DNA of 64,000 bases, from positions 16,740,001 through 16,804,000 of the forward strand of contig JAMPIQ010000002.1 in NCBI GenBank assembly GCA_024699855.1. The letters run 5' to 3'. Below the pieces are notes generated by a model. That model ran no database searches. It was not told the origin of the DNA and was given only the letters and a program-made list of their open reading frames with translations. Position numbers and translations under genes: made by a program. This DNA comes from Aphelenchoides besseyi. Its lineage: Eukaryota; Nematoda; Chromadorea; Rhabditida; Aphelenchoididae. Numbering within the stretch: the first letter of the stretch is position 1; each line of letters begins with the position of its first letter. Below are positions 34,938 through 46,667 of this stretch, piece by piece.

Positions 34938-35964
34938 ATGCCGTCCGGTCAAGATGTCATCGATGATCTCACAATGGAGTACAAGATTAGTCGGTGTCTG
35001 TACAATATTACCGACGTGGAGATGATGCTCATTGAACAACGCGGGTGTAAAGAGGTTGGTGGGCTCGTTTCAAGTTCCAATCTCTTCCCTCTTGTTTATA
35101 GGTTCCATTTTCGGGTATGGACAAAAGTGGTCGTGGAGTTTGTGTCAAGTTCACTCAAGGCCAATGTTCTCTCGGCGCGCATTGTCCGTTGAGACACTTG
35201 GTTGGCGACAAGCAAGTGGTTTGCAAGCATTGGCTGCGTGGTTTGTGCAAGAAAGGCGATCAGTGCGAGTTTTTGCACGAATATGACCTCAGCAAAATGC
35301 CCGAGTGCTTCTTCTTTTCCAAGTATAGTAAGTGGAAAGCTAACTCAACATGTGCGATTTGCTTGTTTAGTGGCCTGTTCAAATCGCGAGTGTCCATTCC
35401 GTCACATTGATCCAGAATCCAAAATCAAAGACTGTCCGTGGTATGATCGTGGTTTCTGTAGGCATGGTATGTTTCCTATTTTTTTCAAATTGCTTACGAT
35501 CGTTTAGGACCTTTCTGTAAACATCGTCATCGTCGACGAGTGATTTGTCCGAACTATCTCTGTGGTTTCTGTCCCGATGGCAAAGAATGCAAATTCACGC
35601 ATCCCAGCTTCAATATTCCAACCTTTGACCCAAAGGCTAGCGGAAACGCGAGAGTCAGCGCGAGCATAATGTGTCATAACTGTCATGAGCGTGGTCACAA
35701 AGCCACCAATTGTCCGCATCTTCCATCCGGCGCTCAGATTCCGCAACTCGATCAGAATCGTGCACGAACTTTTCAAGCGACAGAACACGAGAAACGAAAT
35801 ATGGCCGATGTCACTTGCTATAAGGTTAGTTGATGGATCGAATAGCTGAGGTAATCGAAAGAATTTAGTGCGGAGAGAAAGGTCACTATGCGAATCGATG
35901 TCACAAAGGAGCTTTGGCATTCTTGTCCAACAAACAGAGTATGCAAATCGGAGCCCCCAACTAG
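34938..35964 (+). CDS. cpsf-4: CPSF30, cleavage and polyadenylation specificity factor subunit 4
   Basis: Five exons (34,938-35,054; 35,102-35,327; 35,371-35,466; 35,508-35,824; 35,869-35,964) encode 283 residues, close to the family length. It has five CCCH fingers in order: CVKFTQGQCSLGAHCPLRH, CKHWLRGLCKKGDQCEFLH, CFFFSKYMACSNRECPFRH, CPWYDRGFCRHGPFCKHRH and CPNYLCGFCPDGKECKFTH, then two CCHC knuckles (CHNCHERGHKATNC and CYKCGEKGHYANRC). The second and third fingers of this protein bind the AAUAAA signal in the nuclear pre-mRNA 3' processing complex. The stretch DPESKIKDCPWYDRGFC is nearly identical to that of other animals. A second knuckle is seen in fly Clipper. I am confident of the family and all splice junctions. 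Confidence 0.97.
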
Positions 35965-36308
35965 TTTTATAAACTTTCGATTGTTTAACATTTTGTTGTA
36001 TCCCCTTAATTTTTGTTAGCGGGTATAAATTATTGTTGTTGCATGTAGAAAGTCGATCCTATTTGCGGTTACATACCGACTGTTATCTACGAGAATTTTG
36101 TCGTACGCTCATTAAGCTTAGCATTCAGTTATTGACGTCTTCCGTTTTGATTGCCGTTCCTGTTAGGCTGGACATTTGGTGAGTTGTATTTGTTACGCAT
36201 GATTCGTTGAGTTGTTTAGAACTCGCAGTTTTCATCGTTTCTCGAAGTTGTCATGTTTTGAATCTGCAAGTTGATTGGACGTCTTGAAGCGCATTTATTT
36301 GGACTGCA

Positions 36309-37416
36309 ATGTCAACGGGAAAACGTGGACCTAAAACGAAGGCTATGCGAATGGCCAAAGAAGTGAAAATTGAATCCGGCCCGCAGCCCGGACCCTCGAC
36401 TTTGAATGAAACATCACTTTCGCCGTATTGTGTTCCGTTATCAACTTTGAACCCGTACATCACTTGTGTTTTGTGCAATGGATACTTCATTGAAGCTATC
36501 ACTGTTATGGATTGTCTACATACGTTTTGCAAGAGTTGTTTGTTGAAGTACTTCGAAGGTAACATATCGTCAAGGATTCTAATGATTGTTTGGGTTCAGA
36601 GCACAACGATTGTCCCAAATGCAAAGTCCTCATTCATCAATCTCATCCAACTCACTACGTATCATTCGATCGAACAATGCAAGAGATTGTTTACAAACTC
36701 GTTCCCGGCTTGCAAGCGGAGGAGCAAAAACGCCGCGAAGAGTTTGTTGAAGAGCGTCGTCGATTGGGTTTGCCAACCGGCGACGAATCGGACGACGAGG
36801 AGGAGCCGAAAGCTAAGAGAGCCAAAAAAATGCTCAAAAATCAACGCAACTCAACGGCACCAATCGGCAACGGCAATTCGGTTCGCAACGGGGTTTGTGG
36901 AACGAAGGTCGAGAAAACCAAAATACCAATAAACGGAACATCAACGAAAGAAGGTACTTTGTCTTTTGCGTACGAGGTTGCTATATCATATGTTGTTGTA
37001 GAAACGCCGCCAGAACCCAACGAAGAAAACGGACAATCGAAAGCGTGTTGTTCCGTAAAAGACTTGAAACAAGCACATCATCGAAAGGATATGGCTGAAA
37101 TCATTCATCTCATTCCTGCCGATGATACGAATCCCATCTTTCGTCCATTTATTCGTCTCTCAGGTATGCTTTCAATGGCTAGTCAACTTAACTTTTTTCA
37201 TGCTTAGTCTTTGCAACGATCACTACCTTAAAACGAACTTTGGCGTGCACTTTACGTTCCGGTGACATTTCCCATTACAATGACTATGACATTTTCTGCA
37301 ATGACGAGCTCATGGGTCGCGATTTTTCGATGATGTTCATTCGGAAAACTCGTTGGCGTGATCATAGTCAGGACGAGCCGCTACGTTTGGTGTACAAACT
37401 GCACAAAGAATTCTGA
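36309..37416 (+). CDS. Polycomb group RING finger protein, PCGF3/5 type
   Basis: Four exons (36,309-36,558; 36,600-36,953; 37,002-37,163; 37,208-37,416) encode 324 residues. A lysine-rich N-terminus precedes a C3HC4 RING: NPYITCVLCNGYFIEA, CLHTFCKSCL, CPKCKVLIHQSHP. It is followed by DRTMQEIVYKLVPGLQAEE, diagnostic of the PCGF family, and a C-terminal RAWUL domain (RPFIRLS…, DIFCNDELMGRDFSMMF, TRWR). CNEEILGKD-like and TRWR features fit PCGF3/5 better than BMI1/MEL18. PCGF proteins pair with RING1 to monoubiquitinate histone H2A in PRC1; C. elegans MIG-32 is a functional relative. The acidic linker DESDDEEEP is specific here. A polyadenylation signal candidate (aataaa) lies near 37,784. Confidence 0.95.
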
Positions 37417-38278
37417 ACGGGTCTGCATCTTTCTAATTTATTCATTGTTGTTTATATTCACTGTTCGCTAACAAAATTGCTAATCTTTCCTTTCATCTTT
37501 CAGTCTTCCAAGCTCTTGAAACTAACGATATTCAACTTCTGAATTGTTGTAATCGCTAACTTCCTTGGTCTCAATATTCCAGCTATAGTTTGGCGATGAT
37601 AGTTGTGCCAAAACATCAGCTCGAGTTCGTGCGTATGATCAGTTCATAGCTGGGAATATGCACGAATCGACTCGTAAAACAAAATTGTTTTCTATCAATC
37701 GGTTTTATTTCGACTCTTCAAACTCACAATTTTCTTATCCTTCTCCTATTGTTTCTTCGATTGTATGAATTCTTATGGTTGAAATAAATGCCTGTAATAT
37801 CGGCTCCCTTGTAACAGCAATCGAATTCTGCGATTGCTACTCGACGGGTGTTTCTGAGTGAACCAAAACCTCTTGCGAAATCTGAAGACATCTTACAAAG
37901 TGGTTTAAGGTTTTAATTTATCTTCGTTTCAATTGAGCTTCAAATCAACTTGTACAATCTGTTAGCAGTTTACCGGTGCACCTAATCCAATGTAAATTAC
38001 GAGCAGACAACCACTATAAAAGGAATAGTTTGTTTGGGCTTAAGGTTATTGGAGTCGGGAAGGAATATGTCCACATACAATCGAACGATTAGTACTACAA
38101 AGTTTGGCAATAGTTCAAATGGGAATAATTAAGTCAAATAAAAATATAGTGCACGACAATCCACTTATTTATGACGGATAATAAATAAACAAAAAGGCGT
38201 AGTGCCGAAAACTCGTGTTCACACGTACGTATAACGAACAAATGAAACCGGCGTTGAGGAGTTACATTGCTTTTCCTC
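37417..38278. other. 3' regions of convergent genes
   Basis: Downstream flanks of the PCGF gene (+) and the TM9SF3 gene (-). AT-rich, no ORF of note. gaaataaatg near 37,783 is a likely poly(A) signal for the plus transcript or a later one. Confidence 0.5.
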
Positions 38279-40385
38279 TCAGTCGAGTTTGATTCGTGAG
38301 TAGATTTTGTGCACGAAACTCGCACTGCTCACGTAGCCAACGGTTCCGCAAAGTATACCCAATGCGACACTGAAGATGCCCATGTAACCGAAATAGAAAC
38401 TCGTTTGGAACAAGCCGTACATTCTGAAAGAATCGATTGGTTAATAGAAGGTAAGGTGTTTGACGTACTTGGTCTTGAAGAAATAGTAATAAATAGAATA
38501 CATATAGACGTAGAGAGCAATCGAACCGCCGGCCATGAAACTACTCCAACGCCAACGATAATCCTCGGCATTCAATAGGAAGTAAGTGGCAACGATGGTC
38601 ACACATGCAGTAACGATAATAAGTATGATGGCAACCAAAAGCATAAAACCATATACGTAGTAGATTTTGTAGGCCCAGAACGAAGTGAAAATGAAATACC
38701 TGAAACTCAAGGATCAAAAAGAAATCGAAATAAACGATGTACATTTCAATGAAAATTGAACCAAAAGGTAAGAAACCGGCAATGATCGAAATGGCCGTCG
38801 GCTCCAAATACCATTTTTTGTCGGGAATCGGACGTGGAACGACGTTGATTCGGCATGGAATGTCGGCTTGTCCCTTGAGATTGCGACCGAGCAGCGTACC
38901 CACAAAGTTCAGTGGCAAAATAACAAACGCACAAATGAAGAAGATTGAAAGCTGAAATAGAACAACAATTACTCTCATGATCACTCGAAATCACCATCGA
39001 AGTGAAGGGAATGGCGCGAGAAGCGTGATAGTAAATGGCAATAGTGTTGATCATAAGAGCAATCCACGCCAAAAATCCCGGGAATAAAAATGCGCCGAAG
39101 ACCATTTGTTTAATCCAATTTTGTCCACCAACACGAGAGTACATTGAACCGCCGAAGAACCCGTTGACCGGTGCACAAATTGCATAAACGAAGATCGTGG
39201 CGCTCAAAAGTGAGCCACGTCTAAACAAGTTCATTAGTCTCAGTAGATTTGAAGGTCTTCGCTTACTCGGTATAGAACTCCGCCAAGATTGAAAGACCAA
39301 TGGTAATAAACAGTACAGACAAGAGATGATAACCGGTACCAATTATTGAACAGAACATTAACGGGTATTGTGGCGGTCTGAACACATCGCCGTGCACTTG
39401 TTTCCAACCGTAGTCGTCATTGATTTCTTCATCCTAAATTTGGTTGTATAAGATTCAATTAATAAGAACGCTTACTGCTTCCAAATCCATTTCGCGATGA
39501 TATCGTGCGTAATCCTTGCTGAGTGTGCGCAAAAGGATCATCCAAACGAGTCCGACAAGAAAGATGACCATCATGAACGAGTTGAAAATGGAGAACCAAT
39601 GAATCTAAAACGAACATTGTTATCTTACAAAAGTATAGCAAATTGAAAACAAACGCGATGTTGGAAGAAGGTTGGATCGAGATACTTGTCGAATCGTTTT
39701 TCGAATGGCACATTCGAAGGTTTCCAAATGACTTCATAGGTGAAACTGATCTCCTGACCGGCAACCAGCGTTTTCTTTTGTTCGACCACAACACTCACGT
39801 CAACGATTTGGTTGTCGTTGTAACCAATCTCGAAACGTTTGTGAGTGTAAATCGAAGAAGCTTTCGTGTTCGTGTCGATTTCTCCAAGCAACGCTAAAGA
39901 AGAGGAACTAGGCAATCGACTGTTATTACTCACCCCAAAGTGGAAGATCGTCCATGTACATCTGATACCAATAGTTGTGTTGTACGGCGAAATTCAAAGC
40001 TTCCACATCAGCAGCATTCATCATTCGACGACAATATTCGGTTTTCTCTTGGTTTGCTAAAACCAAATTCACAAGTTAAAAGCTTTAAATTCAACGTACC
40101 TTTGAATCGAATATCCAATCCCGAATATTCCAATTCGACACCGAGAAGAGCTTCACCGAGCGTTTCGTGATAGTGCTCAATCGTTTGTTTAGTTCCCTTG
40201 CAAAACGGTAACGAGAAATAAGAATAAGTCTCCTGTCGATTGTTGTACGGACCGATGGTGTTCATCCAAAGCACAACCTCTTCGTTGTCTTTGTACATAT
40301 GATCGTGTTCATCGCCGGCAACCGTTAGCAGAAAGGCGAGAACGAAAATCCAACGAAACAACTCGGAACGATGAGTTCGAGTCAT
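38279..40385 (-). CDS. TM9SF3: Transmembrane 9 superfamily member 3 (nonaspanin)
   Basis: Nine exons give about 580 residues, the family length (human about 589). The signal peptide [20 protein letters not shown] is followed by the lumenal domain with [28 protein letters not shown] and [15 protein letters not shown]. Then come [20 protein letters not shown] and the nine-helix membrane part, with [89 protein letters not shown] and [16 protein letters not shown]. These match TM9SF3 rather than TM9SF1/2/4. Nonaspanins act in Golgi/endosome membranes and in sorting of membrane proteins. The tail IYSRIKLD has the KxD-like COPI retention signal typical of the family. Confidence 0.97.
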
Positions 40386-41041
40386 CTGCAAAATGGAAAC
40401 CTTGTTTTCAAAGATTGAAAGAATCGAACACAATCAACACAAAGACAAGTCAGAGATCTTCAAGAAAAGGACGGACATCTAAGTATCGAACAAATACGCT
40501 AATAACTTCAATGAATAACACGGAAATTCACGGCCAACTTCGACGGCAGTAAACAACCAGCGAACAGAAATTTGGTCCGAAAAAAAGGTTGCAATATTTT
40601 CAATTACTTTAAAATACTTCTCGCATATCAACATCATCTTCCGCCCAACCGGAGTGTATTCCATGCATTTTAACGTGCTGGACTCTTACAACAATACGTG
40701 GCTACGAGCAACGACCGCGGTCGAGTCGCCAAACGAGTTGAATGTTCTTTGGCGAAATGCATCAAATCTCAACGAAAACGTAAAGGTGTTCGATTTTTTA
40801 CCGTCCGGTTGTCTTCTTTCCCATTCATTTACAATCCACGCGTAAGCACGTCATCAACGACTTTTCAGGTGACACCCTTTTGATATATAATTCTATGCAT
40901 TCTTTTCGTTAACTGGTTAGAAGTTGATTTCATTGAGTTCGAACCGAGTGTTATTTCTGTTAATAGACTTTACTTTAAACAACAAATTAACAAAAAATAA
41001 ACAGAATTCCTAAGCAATCGGATAGTAGAACGGCAACTCGA
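40386..41041. other. Intergenic
   Basis: 5' flank of TM9SF3 and 3' flank of the ACAD9-like gene, both on minus. Overlapping short ORFs (40,654-40,883 on plus) are not supported. Confidence 0.5.
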
Positions 41042-43318
41042 TTACCAATTCCGTTCCACCACATTTTCTATTGGGTAACCTTTGGATTCGAAAGCCGTCG
41101 AACCGATGGCCGTGATTGTTGGATTCGTTGTCACAAGATCCATGTCTAAAATCAATCAATCAAACCAGGAATGTAGGGAGTAACGTACAATGTTGTAGTC
41201 CGTCCATTTGATTAATCGCCGACTTCAACGATTGAGTGCAATAAAACATCGTCCACCAGAGTTCCAAATCCGAATTCCGAATTCCAATCGAATACGATCG
41301 TGAAGCCCGAGAAATTGTTGACATCATACCGAGATTCAACTCCAATATGTTCGCAATGGAACTGAGCGTATAGTAGTCCTTTTTCAAGTTCTTTCCGTAG
41401 CCACTACAAACTTTGCTCAGAAGATGCGAGAATCGAGAAGTATGTTCTTCCAAGCCACGACAACAGTTCTAACAAAAAACGAGTGTTAAAGTCAGCATAA
41501 CCACTTACCTCCAACGATGGATGAGCGTGTTCGGCAATGAAATGGGTGGGAAGCGGTGAGTGATAGGCGGAATTTCTTTTGCCAAAAAATATGTTTTTGA
41601 AGTTCAATCGTGCTGACAACGAGTGTTTTTCCGACGAGTTTTGAACGTAGGAATCAATAACTGGAAGTGAGATCGAACGAATTAAAGTCATTTCGGGTAA
41701 CTGAAAACAATTCTGATAGTTAAATTTGGCAATCAAATTTGTTACATTCATTGACAATAAGGTCACAGCATCTCGAATCTTTTTCTCGTAATCAAACGTT
41801 GTATCCACAGCTGATAGACCGGCAATTTCGGTTATGGTTATGATTCCTTGTCGAAGAACTCGATTTGCACATCGCTGAAGAAGTGGAAAGATGATTCTAA
41901 CGGCGTTTCAACGTACCTGAATAATCGAATGCTCCACATCGTTCAGTAAGAAAAGACCTTCGTCTTGAAGACCACCCAAGTAATAAACCATAGTTTCAAG
42001 AACGTAGATTTCCATACACAAGTTGCTCATGGTTGTTTGTGCTGCTGGATTCAACGAAAGCGGTTTCGTTCCATATAAATGACTGTTAGCGTAATGACAA
42101 AGTTCATCTGAAATTCAAATGTTCAACGATTAGAATGCTCCACATACCGCACAGCTGCTTCAAGAATCCAACTACAGCAGCGCCATAATAAGTTCGATTT
42201 GTAGTCAAATAGTCGCTGAGAATGTCGGGAGCTGATGTTGCATCGCCAACCACTTGATCGGCTTTCACACGTACCGAATGGAATTCCACGTCACATACTA
42301 AATAAAAACCATTACATTTGACAAACAAACAAAACTTACTTCTAGCTCCGAGTAATCCTTGGGTCGTTTTTGGTTTAATCACAATACTCCCACTTTCAGG
42401 TGGATTTTCGATAACATAACAAAACCGTTCTTTCTGAAAAAAACCGTCTAAGGTTGAACGCTTGAAAAGTAGACACTTACCACAGATCCCATTGTGCTTT
42501 TGGCAATGACCAATAGCAAATTTGCACCCTCAGCATTGATCACGTTGATTTTTCGTCCATCCAACACTCCCTCATGCCCCTGATAAGTCGTGACTTTTGT
42601 TTCTTCCGCATCTTCAACCCTAAAGATTCGACTAGAAGAAGCAAAATGCGATGAATTACGTATCGTCCAAAATGCACAAAGCTGGTCGATATTGTCCAGA
42701 GGCCAATAACGGGAGATATTTTTCACGTTGTTCAGGGAATCCGTAGGTCTCCAGAATACGCACAGCCAATTGAACAACGTTTACGTTCATGAACAACGAC
42801 AAGTCACGGCTTCCAAGCGTTTCGGACAACAACAACTTGTCTTTGTTCCCAAATCCAAGACCTCCAAATTCGTCGTGAACCAACGATGCGAAAACGTTGT
42901 TTTCGATCAACACTTTCATCGTTCCATCAAGTTTTGTTCGATCCGGTTTTACTAAAAGTTCAAATGAGCACCAGCTAACAAGTAATCAGAACTTACAGGC
43001 CAAATCCAACTCACGACCAAGTTTAACTAAAAACCCTTTGATGGCATCCAAATCTTCAATGTTTGTGTATTCGGGATAAATAAGGAAATCCTTAACTATG
43101 AAATAGACAATGTAAAGAATACAAATTACCTTTTCGAACTTGTTCATAGCCAATCCTCGACTCAACGACTTCTTTTCAATCGGGATCGACTTATCTTCGA
43201 GAATAGCAGCTGGTGGAACGTATTTGGGCCGTTCGACCGGAACCTGTTTGTTGCGCCATTGAGAAGACGTCCGAAATGATCGAAATTGTCGTAACGATCG
43301 CATTTGAATTGCTTTCAA
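41042..43318 (-). CDS. ACAD9/enigma-like mitochondrial acyl-CoA dehydrogenase homologue, motifs degenerate
   Basis: About ten exons, roughly 620 residues, matching the length of VLCAD/ACAD9. The N-terminus MKAIQMRSLRQFRSFRTSS is Arg/Ser-rich, like a mitochondrial presequence. KKSLSRGLAMNKFEKDF, VHDEFGGLGFGN, YLPLLASGQYRPALC and LETMVYYLGGLQDEG follow the VLCAD/ACAD9 order. Two normally invariant elements are missing: the TEPxSGSD FAD/substrate segment after ALC is replaced by ILDDTRIFRVEDA, and the C-terminal GGxGY…IFEGTNEI segment is not found. It is probably a non-catalytic member. ACAD9 serves as a complex I assembly factor, and the fly relative enigma is also divergent. The last exon (41,147-41,042) is short, ending VVERNW. 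Confidence 0.85.
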
Positions 43319-44663
43319 ATTATAACAAACTACCGAAGATATGTGAGGCTTTCCATTTATTTGCAGTAGCGTTTAGCCAAAGTGATTAATGAAAAACGAT
43401 CTTTGAAAGACTAAATTTACTCCTTTACAATTGTCGTCAATCACTTACTGTGATTGTAGTTTCTGAAGAATACGATCGTCGTTTATGTCCTTCACATTTA
43501 AGTGATATGACAATCGAAACAACAAGATTGTGCCAAAAAACTTTGCTCTCAAATTTGACTCCAGAAGATATTCATGTGCATTGATGTTCTAAGTTATATT
43601 GGAAAGACATTCGACAGTTTGATCTTAGCGATATTGTTGAACAAGCGTGTGTTAACATGCTTTTCACTATCTGAGTTTCACGTTTGAGGAGCTTTTTTGC
43701 ACCTTTTTGTCATAGCCTTTCTTCCAATTTAAGATTGCCTCTACTAAACTCCTCGGGTAATGTTTTCTGATCTTAGTTTTTTTGAAACAAACATATTCTT
43801 TGTATCAGAGAAGATAATCAGAAACGGCTGTTATTTAAAGCTTTAATCACTTGATCTATGCTTTGGTTTATGTCGAATACGAACCGTTGGTCAGAGACAC
43901 AAAGACCGCAGATGAATTGACAATTTGATGACCACTTACGACCTCTTGCTTGCATTAAGATTTGTGTAATCGAATACTCGCTTCTTTCCTATTTCACGCC
44001 AATGGACTGAACGGATGCGCTAAAACGAACGAAGAAGAACGATTAGATTGACGTGGATTGTACGAAAGCTAGTAATGGCTTTTCATTCATGTTGTTTCAA
44101 TAAAACTTCCAAGCTCAATGAAATCATAAAGAATTGATTTTAACATGCAATTAAGTCATTGGATTTCTTAATGTGAGTTTCACACAATTAGAAAGCGAGT
44201 TGGCCAACAACTTAAACGAATGCAAACCGATATCGACAGCCATGTGACATCGGTCGGATCTTGAAGTTTTTCGAAATCTTCGAAGTTTCAAATGTTGCAC
44301 AACGATTAGTGGAGTGTTTCGGTGGCCAATTAAAGAGGAGGAGTGGGAAGGTGCGGTCTGCCACTTCCATATTGAGCGCATCAACACGGGAAACCGAAGC
44401 TCAAATTTCTCAAGTGCCCTCAGATCTTCGAACCACTCAATTTCGACTACGGTGTTTGTTTTTGGCGCTGATTTATTAGCCGGCTGTGTTTTCGCTTCTC
44501 GATTGTCGGCAACCTTTCTACTCGAGAATTGCGGATCTTCGACTTAAGTCACTTCGACTAGTTCTGTAACTAATCGCTTCGTATACGGTACTAAAGTTTT
44601 CGTGCTCATTTGCTACGTGAACTGTTTTTACCGTATACATTCGATTTTCTTGATTCTTTTAGG
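43319..44663. other. Intergenic 1.3 kb upstream of NK4-like homeobox gene
   Basis: No supported gene. Two overlapping plus ORFs at 44,261-44,547 have no family match. The stretch separates divergently transcribed ACAD9-like (-) and NK4-like (+) genes and should hold the regulatory DNA of the homeobox gene. A ttcttttag acceptor at 44,654-44,662 lies one base before the ATG, fitting trans-splicing. Confidence 0.5.
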
Positions 44664-45510
<847 letters not shown>

Positions 45511-45634
45511 ACGTTTTGAAATGAGTACTTCAAACTTCGAATTCAATTGATCTCATGCCAACATAATAAATCTGCGTTTGTAAATGAGTTTATTTTAGAA
45601 TCAAAAAGTAGGAATGTGGTCGATTGTTTGTACA
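45511..45634. terminator. Shared 3' region of convergent homeobox genes
   Basis: Only 124 bp separate the NK4 stop (45,510, plus) from the TLX stop (45,635, minus). aataaa at 45,565-45,570 on plus and, for the minus gene, tttatt at 45,589-45,594 are the likely poly(A) signals, so the two transcripts nearly touch or overlap. Confidence 0.6.
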
Positions 45635-46233
45635 TTAAAATTTGTTTAATTGCTTATTGAACGTCGTGAACATTCTCACCACATTTTTCGCTTCAAACTC
45701 TCGAGCTTCGGCTTCTTGTCGACGCCTGTAAGAAAGTAAAAGAGCATTCGATTATTGCGCATCGATTACCATTTCGTGCGTCGATTCTGAAACCACGTTT
45801 TCACTTGAGCGTCGGTCATTTCCAATTGATTCGCGAGTAGAGCACGTTCCATTGAAGCCAAATACTTTTGAACACAAAACCGGGCCTCCAACGTTGCGAG
45901 CTGAGATTTTGTGAACGAAGTTCGCGGTTTCTTGTGTGATGCTGGTGCTCGGCTTTGATATGAATGACCTTGACGTTTGGGCTCGAGAACGAGCGCTTCT
46001 GGCCAACGACGAGTCGACAGAGCGTTCCATGGAAACGAGAGAAAGTTTTGTTCGTCAATCGACTCGTTTTCCTCGTCGACTTCGCAATCCGAGTTACGAT
46101 TTGGACTTTCGGTCTTTAGTCTCATGCACTTTGACGGTGTGTTCTTTGAAGAAGAAAGCAGTGAATCGACAGCAAATTTGGTTTGCTTTTCGTCGACTCT
46201 CTTCGCCGACATTGATTCTAAATTCAACTTCAT
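45635..46233 (-). CDS. TLX/HOX11-type homeobox protein
   Basis: Two exons (46,233-45,770 and 45,725-45,635) give 184 residues. Family marks: an LSFPWNAL stretch, the FPW Groucho-type motif of TLX proteins, about 25 residues before the homeodomain; [19 protein letters not shown], parallel to the GHPYQNRTPPKRKKPRTSF lead of TLX; and a homeodomain with [13 protein letters not shown] and [20 protein letters not shown], including the Thr at homeodomain position 47 that is diagnostic of TLX (Hox11, fly C15/clawless). It is short compared with vertebrate TLX (about 290) and ends soon after the homeodomain. In flies and vertebrates TLX acts in neuron and appendage/spleen specification. It is convergent with the NK4-like gene. 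Confidence 0.93.
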
Positions 46234-46667
46234 ATTAAGCGACTATAAGGTCAATAATCGTCTCCGAAACATAAACACGAAGGTAAAGTTATACGTAAAG
46301 AAACTTGTAAACAAAATCAAAGCGATTGTAGAGTACGATTACTTGACGTAATTCTCGGACATCCAACACACTCGGTAATAGAGGGCCTGAGAATTCGTCC
46401 GTTAAATTGCTCGATCTATTTAATTGTGCGCGACCATTAATCAAGAAAACAATTGGCCGGCCACGCTCAATGGTTAGTTGCTTTTGCGGGTGCTCTTGTT
46501 CAATTCCGCTCATTTAATCAAACTTATTTGCCGTTTCAATTTACCACATTGCCACTTCGTAGATAAAAATGCGCAATTCCTTTCGTTTAAACGAACCCAT
46601 CAAACATCTTCTTCCGCTGCCAATAGCATTCATTTGTGAGGCTTGAATATACAATGCAATGAGTTGA
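46234..46667. other. Promoter side of TLX and 3' flank of DEG/ENaC gene
   Basis: About 430 bp with no ORF support; AT-rich. Upstream of the TLX start (minus) and downstream of the channel stop (minus). Confidence 0.5.
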
